From: an uncultured Eubacteriales bacterium
GTDB taxonomy: Bacteria > Bacillota > Clostridia > Oscillospirales > UMGS1783
DNA length: 15,808 nt
Assembly (NCBI GenBank): GCA_900555065.1
Contig: USJY01000005.1
Span: forward strand, 1-15,808
Direction: 5' to 3'
Shown: positions 7,459 to 15,057 of the stretch, one piece after another
Numbering within the stretch: position 1 is the first letter of the stretch
How the letters are laid out: each line of letters begins with the position of its first letter
The notes under the pieces: model-generated
Database searches by the model: none
What the model was told of the DNA's origin: nothing
The model's input: only the letters and a program-made list of their open reading frames with translations
Translations under genes and position numbers: made by a program

Positions 7459-8323
7459 ATCCAACCTGGCTTGTTTTCTGGCGCTCGCTGTTTTCGCCCT
7501 TCTCACCGCATTCGAGTTTATCGGAGACACGCTGCTCCAGACCTCTCAGGAGAATCAATACTATATTTTGTTCGCGGTTCAGGTCTTCCTATTTCTTTTG
7601 CCCGCATATATCCTCATGCGCGTGCAGCAGGCGAAAGCGCGCGAGTTTTTTCGACTGCGGACATACCGGATGCGTTGGCTTCCCGCTACGCTTTTCGGCG
7701 CGATGACTGCGACCTTTGGCAGCGTCCTGCTGAATCTGCTGGTGATAAACCTGCCGCTTCCAGCCGCAATGCAGCCCACTGTGACAGATGTATTCAACCA
7801 GGTAACGGCCGATCCCTTCGCGCCGTTTCTTGCCGTCGTCGTCGCGCCTGCGATTCTGGAAGAGCTGTTTGTACATGGTGCGCTGCTGTCCACGCTGCAG
7901 CACAAGAGCCTGTTTCGCGGCCTGCTCCTGACTTCGCTGATCTTTGCCATGCTCCATTCGTCGCTTACGAATTTTCTCGGCCCGCTGTTTGCCGCCTTTG
8001 TCTACGGGCTATTGACCGTTACGTTTCAGTCCGTCTATCCGGCTATGATCGCGCATTTTCTGAACAATATGCTCGCGGGCAGTATACTGCTGTTCGGACA
8101 GAAATTTGTCGAGATCGGCCTGGACAGATACTTCGTCATTGTAGGGGCTGCGATATTCCTTCTCAGCGTGTTTCTTTTTTTGCTCTGTATTGAGCCCTTT
8201 TATAAAAAATTGAAGCCAACAGAACTCCGGCGCGATACTTCACGGTATTTCCCCGTAGGAATGATTATCTTTATCGCGGTATGGGTTGCAAAAAACATTC
8301 TCAGGCTCTATAATGTATTATAG
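7442..8323 (+). CDS. CPBP (Abi/CAAX-protease-like) intramembrane metalloprotease homologue
   Basis: I chose the GTG at 7442 because AGGGGGTGG lies 6-14 bases before it; an upstream ATG at 7412 is deep in the cyclo-ligase gene and lacks a site. The 293-residue protein has about seven or eight hydrophobic segments. The three CPBP motifs are at residues 140-145 (EELFVH), 168-172 (FAMLH) and 205-209 (HFLNN). The first motif is normally EExxxR; here the arginine is His145, a variant to note. The two glutamates and later histidines that would hold the metal are present, so it may still be active. Bacterial members include bacteriocin-immunity and regulatory proteases; the role here is unknown. It is the last gene of the operon. 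Confidence 0.88.
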   Translation: MQKKIKSNLACFLALAVFALLTAFEFIGDTLLQTSQENQYYILFAVQVFLFLLPAYILMRVQQAKAREFFRLRTYRMRWLPATLFGAMTATFGSVLLNLLVINLPLPAAMQPTVTDVFNQVTADPFAPFLAVVVAPAILEELFVHGALLSTLQHKSLFRGLLLTSLIFAMLHSSLTNFLGPLFAAFVYGLLTVTFQSVYPAMIAHFLNNMLAGSILLFGQKFVEIGLDRYFVIVGAAIFLLSVFLFLLCIEPFYKKLKPTELRRDTSRYFPVGMIIFIAVWVAKNILRLYNVL

Positions 8324-8325
8324 AT

Positions 8326-8359
8326 AAAAAAGTGTCCCGTACTGGCTTGGTACGGGACA
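8326..8359 (-). terminator. Strong intrinsic terminator of the small minus-strand Cys-rich gene
   Basis: TGTCCCGTAC (8333-8342) and GTACGGGACA (8350-8359) form a perfect 10-bp stem with a 7-base loop. Six A residues (8326-8331) precede it on the plus strand, giving a U-run after the stem when read on the minus strand. No T-run follows on the plus strand, so it serves the minus-strand gene. It lies only a few bases after the stop of the plus-strand CPBP gene and could also mark the convergent boundary. Confidence 0.85.
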
Positions 8360-8417
8360 GGCGGTTCCTCGTTATTCTATATGGACTACATGTATTGCCG
8401 GGTATAGGCGCTTTGTG

Positions 8418-8540
8418 TTATCTGCAGCCGCAGTTGTTGTTGCATCCGCAGTCGCAGTCGTTGTTGCAGGCCAGGAACCAGACAACTATGAGAATCAGAA
8501 TAACCCAGAGCCAATCATTGTCTTGAAACAGATTACACAT
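8418..8540 (-). CDS. Small 40-residue Cys-rich, single-membrane-span protein (probable sporulation protein)
   Basis: The gene is too short for routine ORF finding. The ATG at 8540 is preceded by GAGGTGAT (8553-8546), an excellent Shine-Dalgarno site five bases away, and the frame ends in TAA at 8418. Residues 1-10 are polar, about 11-24 form one hydrophobic helix (WLWVILILIVVWFLA), and the tail is almost entirely Cys, Asn, Asp and Gly (CNNDCDCGCNNNCGCR), with seven cysteines in the last 16 residues. A tail this rich in Cys suggests disulfide cross-linking or metal binding. It resembles small coat- or membrane-associated proteins of spore formers (YjcZ-like in plan), though I cannot match a family. 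A sigma-K-like promoter and a perfect terminator bracket it, making a complete monocistronic unit between two plus-strand operons. Confidence 0.8.
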   Translation of the reverse strand: MCNLFQDNDWLWVILILIVVWFLACNNDCDCGCNNNCGCR

Positions 8541-8569
8541 TGTTTATCACCTCATCTTTTATTCAATAT

Positions 8570-8596
8570 TATCATATGCGCTTCTCTATATTCGGT
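8570..8596 (-). promoter_or_regulatory. Sigma-K-like promoter for the 40-residue Cys-rich gene
   Basis: Read on the minus strand, AC (8596-8595), a 16-base spacer, then CATATGATA (8578-8570) matches the sigma-K pattern AC-N16-CATANNNTA exactly. Transcription would begin near 8563, about ten bases before the Shine-Dalgarno site. The -10 also resembles the sigma-E/sigma-G CATA-type element, so mother-cell specificity is inference. Confidence 0.6.
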
Positions 8597-8689
8597 GACT
8601 GCGTTTTCACGCGGTCGTTGCAAAAACTCGCGCAAAACCGAAAGATTACAGAAAAGACGGTTGTCTAAATAAAATTAGGGAGGGTATCT

Positions 8690-9730
8690 ATGAACGGAGC
8701 ATTGAAGGGGCTCATCGCATTTATCCTAATTGTCGGATTGTTGGCTGGCGGGGTATACATATACTATGCAACGGAAAAAAACGCGACCTTTCGGAAGGAT
8801 GAAGTTGTGGATGTTGAGATAAAGCAGGGTTCTTCAGCGTCTACAATTGCGTCCGTACTGGAGGAAAACGACGTGATTGGAAGCAAATACGTATTTCGTT
8901 TCTATATTCGCGGCAAGGACATCGTATTCCAGTACGGCACGTTTCACCTGAACAGGAAAATGAATTATGACGAGCTGATCGAGCAGCTCACCACGCAGCA
9001 GGTCGTGCGCGAGACGACCGATATTACGATTAAAGAGGGCATGAATGCGGAGCAGATCATCGCCATGCTTGAGGAACTCGGAATTGGAACGCGCGATGAG
9101 ATTCTTTACGCGATCAACGAAGCCGAGTACGATTTTGACTTCATCACCCCGGATATGACGTGGGTGGATTACCGCCTCGAAGGATACCTCTATCCCGACA
9201 CCTATGAAATCTACCTCGATGACTCGCCCGAAGAAGTAATCGTCCGCCTGCTTGATAACTTTGATAAAAAGACGGCCAATCTTCGGGAAGAGGTCGCAAT
9301 AAACGGCGGCAATTTCCATGAAACCATGATTCTCGCGTCCATCATAGAGAAGGAAGGGCAAAAGGAAAGCGAGCTTCCCATTGTATCTTCCGTATTCCAC
9401 AATCGCCTGGACCAGGGGATGAAACTGGAGTCCTGCGCAACCGTGCAGTATGTGCTGCCGGAGCACAAAGAAGTGCTCTCGTATGAGGATACGCAAATTG
9501 ACAGCCCGTTCAACACCTACATCCATCCCGGGCTGCCGCCTGCGCCCATTTCCAACCCCGGTATCGCCGCCATCCGCGCGGCCATTTATCCGGATGATAC
9601 CGACTATCTTTTCTTTGTTGCAAGGCCGGACGGCAGCCATTATTTCGGCAAGACCTATGCCGAGCATGAGGAAAACATTCAAAAAGCGGATGAAGAGGCG
9701 GAACAGCTTGCTGCAGAATCCGGCAACTGA
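8690..9730 (+). CDS. mltG: Endolytic transglycosylase MltG
   Basis: MltG cleaves nascent glycan chains at the membrane and so sets strand length or termination. The 346-residue protein has one N-terminal membrane anchor (about 7-27) and then an extracytoplasmic region. The YceG-domain landmarks are present: LEGYLYPDTYEI (163-174), ASIIEKEG (216-223) with E220 in the place of the E. coli catalytic E218, SVFHNRLDQGMKLESCATVQY, and the C-terminal YIHPGLPPAPISNPG motif. The AGGGAGGGT site before the ATG at 8690 is strong. The gene begins a group with a U32 protein and a class B PBP, which in Firmicutes commonly neighbours mltG. A hairpin right after the stop separates it from the next gene. Confidence 0.95.
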   Translation: MNGALKGLIAFILIVGLLAGGVYIYYATEKNATFRKDEVVDVEIKQGSSASTIASVLEENDVIGSKYVFRFYIRGKDIVFQYGTFHLNRKMNYDELIEQLTTQQVVRETTDITIKEGMNAEQIIAMLEELGIGTRDEILYAINEAEYDFDFITPDMTWVDYRLEGYLYPDTYEIYLDDSPEEVIVRLLDNFDKKTANLREEVAINGGNFHETMILASIIEKEGQKESELPIVSSVFHNRLDQGMKLESCATVQYVLPEHKEVLSYEDTQIDSPFNTYIHPGLPPAPISNPGIAAIRAAIYPDDTDYLFFVARPDGSHYFGKTYAEHEENIQKADEEAEQLAAESGN

Positions 9731-9748
9731 ACCGCAGCCAGAGAAAAC

Positions 9749-9790
9749 AAAAGGGGGGCAGGCGTGCCGATTGCGCCTACCCCTTTTCTT
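9749..9790 (+). terminator. Intrinsic terminator (possibly partial) between mltG and the U32 gene
   Basis: AAAAGGGG (9749-9756) pairs with CCCCTTTT (9780-9787), and an inner stem AGGCG/CGCCT (9760-9764/9774-9778) extends it; TTTTCTT follows. Because the next gene has its own RBS 20 bases later and the same strand, this may allow partial read-through. Confidence 0.7.
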
Positions 9791-9812
9791 CACCAATCCG
9801 GAAGGAGAACCT

Positions 9813-11048
9813 ATGAACGCTCAATATGAACTGCTGGCGCCCGCCGGCAACCTGGAAAAGCTGCGCACAGCGATCGATTACGGCGCAGACGCGGTCTATA
9901 CGGGAGGCGAAGCGTACTCCCTGCGTACCGCATGCGAAAACTTCTCGCTGGACGATCTTGCTAAAGGCGTAGACTATGCTAAGAGCTATGGCAAGGCCGT
10001 ATATCTCGCCTGCAACTGCTTTATGCGAAATAGGGACCTTGCCGAGTTTCCGGACTTTATCGCCGCTGCGGCGCAGACCGGAATCGACGCCTGTATTCTA
10101 AGCGACCTCGGCACGCTCGCCCTGGTGCGGGAGCACGCGCCGGGACTAAAAGTGCATGTCTCCACGCAGGCCAGCGTCTCCAATTATGCGGCGTGTATGC
10201 AGTGGATGGCGCTTGGCGCGTCACGTATCATACTGGCGCGGGAGCTTTCTCTGCTGGAAATCTCTGAAATCCGCCGGCGCGTTCCAGAGTCGCTGGAGTT
10301 GGAGACCTTTGTGCACGGCGCAGTCTGCGTATCGCATTCCGGCCGGTGCCTGCTGAGCAATTACCTCACCGGACGCAGCTCCAATTTAGGGGATTGCGCC
10401 CATTCCTGCCGTTGGAAATACGCGCTGATGGAAGAGCGGCGGCCGGGCGACTTTTACCCGGTATTGGAGACGGACACGGGGACCTTTATTCTCAACGCGA
10501 AAGACCTGAATATGATCCGGCATTTGCCGGAGCTGATGATGGCGGGCGTCAACAGCTTCAAGATTGAAGGACGCATTAAATCCGAATACTATGTCGCGAG
10601 CATTGTATCCGCATACCGGCGCGCCATTGACGCCTGTGTCGAAGACCTCAATATCTATATGGAAAATCTGGACAGCTACTATGCGGAAACCTGCAAGGTC
10701 AGCCACCGCGCTTACCATACGGGCTTCTTTTTTGACAATCCGGATGGAAGCGGACAGCAGTATGAGAATGCGGCTTATATCCGGGACTGGGAAGTTGCCG
10801 CACGGGTTGTCGGCTACGATGCGATTCGCGGCCTGACAGCCTGCACACAGCGCAATAAAATTAAACAGGGGGATTGGCTGGAGGCATTGGCTCCCCATGC
10901 CGAGCCGTTTTCTTTCCAGGCAAAAGGAATGACGGACGCGGAAGGCAGGCCAATTTTTTCTACGCCGCATGCACAGATGCCGTTTTATATGGACATTCCC
11001 AAAGTTTTGCCAAAAGGTACTTTTTTGCGAAAGCAAACTGATTTATAA
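9813..11048 (+). CDS. trhP: U32 family peptidase-like tRNA hydroxylation protein (YegQ/TrhP type)
   Basis: The ATG at 9813 follows GGAAGGAGAAC; upstream frame extension to 9450 is inside mltG and is not used. The 411-residue protein carries the U32 signature at about 163-181 (LETFVHGAVCVSHSGRC), then SNYLTGRSSNLGDCAHSCRWKY, giving four conserved cysteines (C172, C179, C195, C199) likely to hold an iron-sulfur cluster. This is the pattern of E. coli YegQ and B. subtilis YrrN/YrrO, which are needed for prephenate-dependent 5-hydroxylation of U34 in tRNA. Older annotation calls these collagenase-like peptidases; the tRNA role fits better. In B. subtilis the homologues follow mltG and the methyltransferase TrmR; no TrmR gene is present here. 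Confidence 0.85.
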   Translation: MNAQYELLAPAGNLEKLRTAIDYGADAVYTGGEAYSLRTACENFSLDDLAKGVDYAKSYGKAVYLACNCFMRNRDLAEFPDFIAAAAQTGIDACILSDLGTLALVREHAPGLKVHVSTQASVSNYAACMQWMALGASRIILARELSLLEISEIRRRVPESLELETFVHGAVCVSHSGRCLLSNYLTGRSSNLGDCAHSCRWKYALMEERRPGDFYPVLETDTGTFILNAKDLNMIRHLPELMMAGVNSFKIEGRIKSEYYVASIVSAYRRAIDACVEDLNIYMENLDSYYAETCKVSHRAYHTGFFFDNPDGSGQQYENAAYIRDWEVAARVVGYDAIRGLTACTQRNKIKQGDWLEALAPHAEPFSFQAKGMTDAEGRPIFSTPHAQMPFYMDIPKVLPKGTFLRKQTDL

Positions 11049-11103
11049 ATAGCCGCCCGGCAGGGAACGGACCTGCATCTATTCGCATGAAACCCGAATT
11101 TTC

Positions 11104-11130
11104 TGTGAATACTAAAGTGATGAATTCACA
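11104..11130. repeat. Short inverted repeat upstream of the PBP gene
   Basis: TGTGAAT (11104-11110) and ATTCACA (11124-11130) form a 7-bp perfect stem with a 13-base loop, just before the PBP start at 11145. A dyad in this position could be an operator or mRNA structure, but it may be chance. No clear promoter was found in 11049-11144. Confidence 0.35.
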
Positions 11131-11144
11131 CGATCGGGGGTCGA

Positions 11145-12776
11145 ATGATGCGCAAACGGATGCTTTTCTTGTATTTTATTGTTATTCTATTTTTTCTGGG
11201 CACATTCTGCAACCTGTATAATATAGTGGACGGCAGAGAACTGGCGGCATATGTTCCGCTCTACGGCAGCCGCGGACTGCGCGTTGAAATAAACGGTATG
11301 CGCGGCACCATCTACGATCGAAACATGACGCCGCTCGTAGGGGATAACTATACCAGCGCCGCGCTCGTCGATCCGCTCTCGCTAGACGAACAGTCACGGA
11401 CTCTGCTCTACCGCTATGGACTGGAGAGCCAGGAAAGCCTGCAGGAAAAAGTACAGACCGGGCGGCCGTTCAAGGTAAGCTTAAGCCAGGCTATATCCGG
11501 CAGTGGAATTACGGCCCTGCAGGAGATATCCCGTTACAGCGAACACAATCCCGCGCAGAACTTAATCGGTTATATAGATGCGGACGGCCACGGCGTAAGT
11601 GGTATCGAAGCGCTGTTTGACGATTACCTGTTTTCCGACCAAACCGGGTACAGCGCCGTCTTTTCCGTCGACGGCGTCCGGCGGGCTCTGTCCGGCATAG
11701 GCCTTACGTTCGAAGGAAGTCCGGCTTATCCGAAATCCGGCGTTGTACTCACACTGGACGAGGGCATTCAAAAGATTGCCGAACAGGCGGCAGACGAGCT
11801 GGTCGAATCGGGCGCCGTGCTTGTGCAGGAGGTGGAATCGGCCGATATTGTCGCCATGACAAGCCGTCCTACGTATGATCCGTACAACATTGCAGCCTAT
11901 CTGGATGATGAAAACGGCGCAATGCGAAATAAGGCGTTTGCTTCTTTCAGTTCCGGCTCCAGTTTCAAAATTGTAGTAACAGCTGCGGCGCTGGAATCCG
12001 GCATTGAATTTGAGGACGAATATGAATGCACCGGCTTCTATGATGCGGGAAGCAACATAATAAGCTGCGGCGAGACGGATGGGCACGGTAAGATCAATCT
12101 GGAACAGGCCTTTGCCAGCAGCTGCAATACCTACTTCTGCAACCTTGCGCAGCAGGTTGGCCCGGAACGGATCCTTGCCATGGCAAAAAAGTTCGGCTTC
12201 GGCGCATCGACAAGTTTCTGGGAAGGTTATGAGACGGAAGCTGGGAACCTGCCGGATTTACAGGACCTTTCCGCTCCTGCGGCTCTTGCAAATTTTGCAA
12301 TTGGTCAGGGTGTTTTGCAGGTCACACCCGTTCAAATTATGAATATGTCGTCAGTAATCGCCAACGACGGAATTCTAAAAAGCCCCAACCTGATCTATGG
12401 GTTTGCGGATGAAAATGGCGAGGTCACGCCGGCGGATTATGCGGGCAGAGACGTCCGTGTTTTGTCAAAGTCCACAGCCCGGAAAATCCATGAATATATG
12501 TGTGAAACTGCCAATTCCGGCACTGGCGTTCTCGCTTCGCCCATCCTTTACGGCGCCGGCGTCAAAACCTCCAGCGCGCAGACCGGCATTGTGAAAGACG
12601 GAAAGAATGTTCTGCACACATGGGTCACCGGTTTCTTTCCGGCAAACAATCCGCAGTATATTATCTGCGTACTGGTAGAGGGGGGGACTTCCGGGTATCG
12701 TTCAGCGGGTCCAGTATTTCAGCGGATTGCTGATAAAATGATCGCTGCGGGATATGTGGATGGGAACGGCTCGTGA
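11145..12776 (+). CDS. Class B penicillin-binding protein (PBP2/PbpA-like transpeptidase)
   Basis: The 543-residue protein has an N-terminal anchor (about 7-24) and the class B N-terminal box RGTIYDRN (53-60). GVSGIEALFDDYLF (150-163) marks the dimerisation module. Transpeptidase motifs are S272-SFK (SxxK), S326-C-N328 (SxN) and K474-T-S-SAQ, where the third motif is KTS instead of the normal KTG. The protein would cross-link peptidoglycan as a monofunctional DD-transpeptidase. ATGs at 11145 and 11148 are both usable after GGGGG (11136-11140). It is shorter than PBPs carrying PASTA domains and lacks them. Division, elongation and sporulation roles cannot be separated by eye. The next gene starts 37 bases later on the same transcript. 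Confidence 0.92.
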   Translation: MMRKRMLFLYFIVILFFLGTFCNLYNIVDGRELAAYVPLYGSRGLRVEINGMRGTIYDRNMTPLVGDNYTSAALVDPLSLDEQSRTLLYRYGLESQESLQEKVQTGRPFKVSLSQAISGSGITALQEISRYSEHNPAQNLIGYIDADGHGVSGIEALFDDYLFSDQTGYSAVFSVDGVRRALSGIGLTFEGSPAYPKSGVVLTLDEGIQKIAEQAADELVESGAVLVQEVESADIVAMTSRPTYDPYNIAAYLDDENGAMRNKAFASFSSGSSFKIVVTAAALESGIEFEDEYECTGFYDAGSNIISCGETDGHGKINLEQAFASSCNTYFCNLAQQVGPERILAMAKKFGFGASTSFWEGYETEAGNLPDLQDLSAPAALANFAIGQGVLQVTPVQIMNMSSVIANDGILKSPNLIYGFADENGEVTPADYAGRDVRVLSKSTARKIHEYMCETANSGTGVLASPILYGAGVKTSSAQTGIVKDGKNVLHTWVTGFFPANNPQYIICVLVEGGTSGYRSAGPVFQRIADKMIAAGYVDGNGS

Positions 12777-12813
12777 GCAGAACTCAAAAAAGCAATGCAA
12801 CGGAGGAAATATC

Positions 12814-13524
12814 ATGGAAGCGTTCAGCAGAAGTGAATTACTGTTTGGAAAAGACGGCATGCATCGGCTACAGCGTGCGCATGTCGCCGTCGTAGGTATC
12901 GGCGGTGTGGGCTGTGCGCTTACCGAGGCGCTGGTGCGCGGTGGCATAGGCGCGCTCAGCATCGTAGACCACGATGTGATCGATATAACAAACATAAACC
13001 GGCAGCTCATTGCGACTCGGCGGAATGTAGGAAAAAGCAAAGCCGCCTGTATGCGCGACCGGATCTACGAGATCAACCCGGACTGCCGGGTATACATATA
13101 CGAAATGTTCTATGCTGAGCAGACACAGGCGGCGCTTGACTTGCAAGGTATAGATTATGTAGCCGATGCGATTGATTCCATTAAGAGTAAAATTCTGCTG
13201 ATCCAGAACGCATATGAAGCCGGAACACCCATCATAAGCGCAATGGGCGCCGGGAATAAACTGGACCCTGCGCGTTTTCAGATAGCGGATCTCTATGAGA
13301 CAAGAGTATGTCCGGTAGCTCGCATATTGAGACGAGAACTGAAAAAGCGAAATATCGAAAAACTAAATGTCGTTTATTCTGACGAACAGCCGATCCAAGC
13401 AGCCGGCGAAGGGGAAATGACCGCGCACGCCGCGCCGGGCAGCGCTTCTTTTGTCCCGCCTGTCATGGGATATATTATGGCGGGTAAGATCATTCGGGAC
13501 ATTGCAATGGGTAAAACGGAATAA
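12814..13524 (+). CDS. tcdA: tRNA threonylcarbamoyladenosine dehydratase TcdA (CsdL)
   Basis: This E1-like adenylating enzyme dehydrates t6A37 of tRNA to its cyclic form ct6A. The ATG at 12814 has GGAGG eight bases upstream; a further-upstream frame start at 12754 lies in the PBP gene and is ignored. The 236-residue protein carries the nucleotide loop GIGGVG (28-33), D52 and D54 of the beta-2 segment (IVDHDVID), N62-R-Q64, K74 in NVGKSKA, and DAIDSIKSK near 118-126. TcdA-specific sequences include VCPVARILRRELKKR and VVYSDEQPI, which separate it from ThiF/MoeB and other E1-like proteins. It closes the operon; the terminator at 13551-13594 follows. Pairing with the U32 gene gives two anticodon-loop tRNA modifiers in this cluster. 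Confidence 0.93.
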   Translation: MEAFSRSELLFGKDGMHRLQRAHVAVVGIGGVGCALTEALVRGGIGALSIVDHDVIDITNINRQLIATRRNVGKSKAACMRDRIYEINPDCRVYIYEMFYAEQTQAALDLQGIDYVADAIDSIKSKILLIQNAYEAGTPIISAMGAGNKLDPARFQIADLYETRVCPVARILRRELKKRNIEKLNVVYSDEQPIQAAGEGEMTAHAAPGSASFVPPVMGYIMAGKIIRDIAMGKTE

Positions 13525-13550
13525 GCTTTACAGCAAAAGCGCATATTGCG

Positions 13551-13594
13551 TTAGAGCTGGATACAAATGAAATTGTATCCAGCTCTAATTTTTT
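13551..13594 (+). terminator. Strong intrinsic terminator after tcdA
   Basis: A perfect 16-bp stem (left arm 13551-13566, right arm 13573-13588, reading TTAGAGCTGGATACAA and its complement) encloses a 6-base loop and is followed by TTTTTT. It ends the mltG-tcdA cluster. Confidence 0.95.
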
Positions 13595-14082
13595 GTGATA
13601 GAGTAAACGCATTAATCCTACTTATCCAGTAATTGCAAAATGGGTAAATAAGTTCCTGCCTGGCTGCGTTTTGCTGCGCAGAGCGAAAATAGACAAAGTT
13701 TCCTGTTTGCCTGAAATTTACTAACAGGAATAGAAAAAAGCAGGGGAGGGTATCAGACGAATGAAGATTTATCTAGGAAACGGAGTGATACTTGCCATTC
13801 CCGGCTATCAGGAGGGACGTTGAATAGATGGGGGCGTCAAAGGTCCAGAGGCTTATGTATAAAAGCTAAAAATCCCCTGAAAACGCTGCGGGGGAGGACG
13901 GCATTGCTATCGTCCTGTCGTTACGTTAGGGTTTGGCCGTTTCGCATCAGGAAAAGCAAATGGCCAGAATTTGCTGCGGACGCGGACAATCTTAATTTAC
14001 GCGAGCATATCTTCGAAAAACGCCAGTATGGGGCGCGTATGCATATAACTATTTGCAAGATGTCAATGTGAAAGCAGCCGGC
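13595..14082. other. About 490 bases without a recognised gene
   Basis: The stretch holds several hairpins: TTCCTGTT/AACAGGAA (13700-13707 and 13723-13730), AGGACG/CGTCCT near 13900-13920, and a C-run/G-run pairing near 13872-13895. There is a 20-codon open frame from the ATG at 13761 to the TGA at 13823, with GGGAGGG 10 bases upstream. Its product (MKIYLGNGVILAIPGYQEGR) matches nothing I know. The same frame continues after the stop as IDGGVKGPEAYV and then stops again, which could be a decayed gene. No promoter for the minus-strand MBL gene and no recognised riboswitch core were found. Confidence 0.4.
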
Positions 14083-14961
14083 TTAAGCCCGTTCCCAGAG
14101 CAATAGATTGTTTTCAAAGCGCGTGGTCAGCTTGCCGGTATCTTTCAGCCAGGCCAGATAAGAACGTACTGTGCTGCCAATCAACACATATTGTTCAAAA
14201 TTTATTTTCAGACCATAATCTGAAAAAAGCTTTTGCAATAGCAATTCAAAACACAACGGTCTGCCGCACAGCTTGACAATATGACCGGCGATTTCGTACA
14301 CCTTCTCCTCGTTGTACTGGGCCAGGTCTGCTATCTTATCCGTTACGTCTGCATGTGCGGGCACGAATATATCCGCTTGTAAAGTCTTTATCATCCGCAA
14401 AGTGTCAAGATATGCGCCAACATCGTAAATGAAACCTATTCGATACTTATCCAGCGTTTCCCTGCTTAACACACAATCCGCCAGATACACTACGTTATCC
14501 GGTGTGCGAAAGCCTGCCATATCAAAAAAATGCCCGGGCAAAGGAATCCATTCAAATCCGGCAGGCAGCGCTTCTGATGTAAGCGGTTCCGCGCAACTTG
14601 CCTGCGCCATCAGAAATTTGCGGCGCAAATCCTCCGGCGGGAAACCGCCGTACAAAAAAGACGGTTCCAAAACAGGGTAGCTTGTAAAAGCGCATTCAAC
14701 GCCCGGTGCATAGATTTTACAGCCGGTCTGCCCTTGCAGATACTTATTGCCCCCGATATGGTCCGCGTTGGAATGGGTATTAAAAATCGCTGTCAGCTGC
14801 CAGCCATTGGCATCTAGAATTTGCCGGACTTTGCGCCCCGCCTCCTTATCGCTTCCGCTGTCTATCAGACAGACATGCGTGTCGTTCAGCCGAACAAGCC
14901 CAATTTTTGACGGACTCTGTATGTAAAAGCTGTTTTTTGAAACCTGAATTAATTCAAACAT
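14083..14961 (-). CDS. Metallo-beta-lactamase-fold hydrolase
   Basis: The ATG at 14961 follows GGAGGTG with a 6-base gap; the longer frame to 15039 has no site and looks non-coding. The 292-residue protein has a glyoxalase II/beta-lactamase-fold layout: VCLIDSGSD (30-38), then THSNADH (62-68), GHFFDM with H144, D162 in YLADCV and H203 in PAHADV. The second His of the usual HxHxDH is Asn65; this form occurs in some clostridial MBL proteins in my recollection, but it should change metal site 1. The C-terminal ~80 residues look like an added helical domain. Substrate is unknown. It lies downstream of a LysR-type regulator on the same strand (96 bases between), which may control it. Confidence 0.85.
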   Translation of the reverse strand: MFELIQVSKNSFYIQSPSKIGLVRLNDTHVCLIDSGSDKEAGRKVRQILDANGWQLTAIFNTHSNADHIGGNKYLQGQTGCKIYAPGVECAFTSYPVLEPSFLYGGFPPEDLRRKFLMAQASCAEPLTSEALPAGFEWIPLPGHFFDMAGFRTPDNVVYLADCVLSRETLDKYRIGFIYDVGAYLDTLRMIKTLQADIFVPAHADVTDKIADLAQYNEEKVYEIAGHIVKLCGRPLCFELLLQKLFSDYGLKINFEQYVLIGSTVRSYLAWLKDTGKLTTRFENNLLLWERA

Positions 14962-15057
14962 GAAAGGCACCTCCGCTGTTGTTTTGGCCATAATGCGCGT
15001 AAAGTCAAACATTATGCCGGATGTAGCGGCGAGATCCAACCATTTCTTTCCGTCATA

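Noticed and set aside
8332..8526. 64-codon plus-strand ORF and the 85-codon ORF at 8415-8672
   Set aside because: Both are shadows of the minus-strand Cys-rich gene and its terminator.
11138..11147. GGTCGAA-like string resembling a tRNA T-loop
   Set aside because: No acceptor, D or anticodon stem surrounds it; it is the PBP ribosome-site region.
14962..15039. Longer start for the MBL protein
   Set aside because: No ribosome site and non-protein-like sequence; the ATG at 14961 has GGAGGTG at good spacing.
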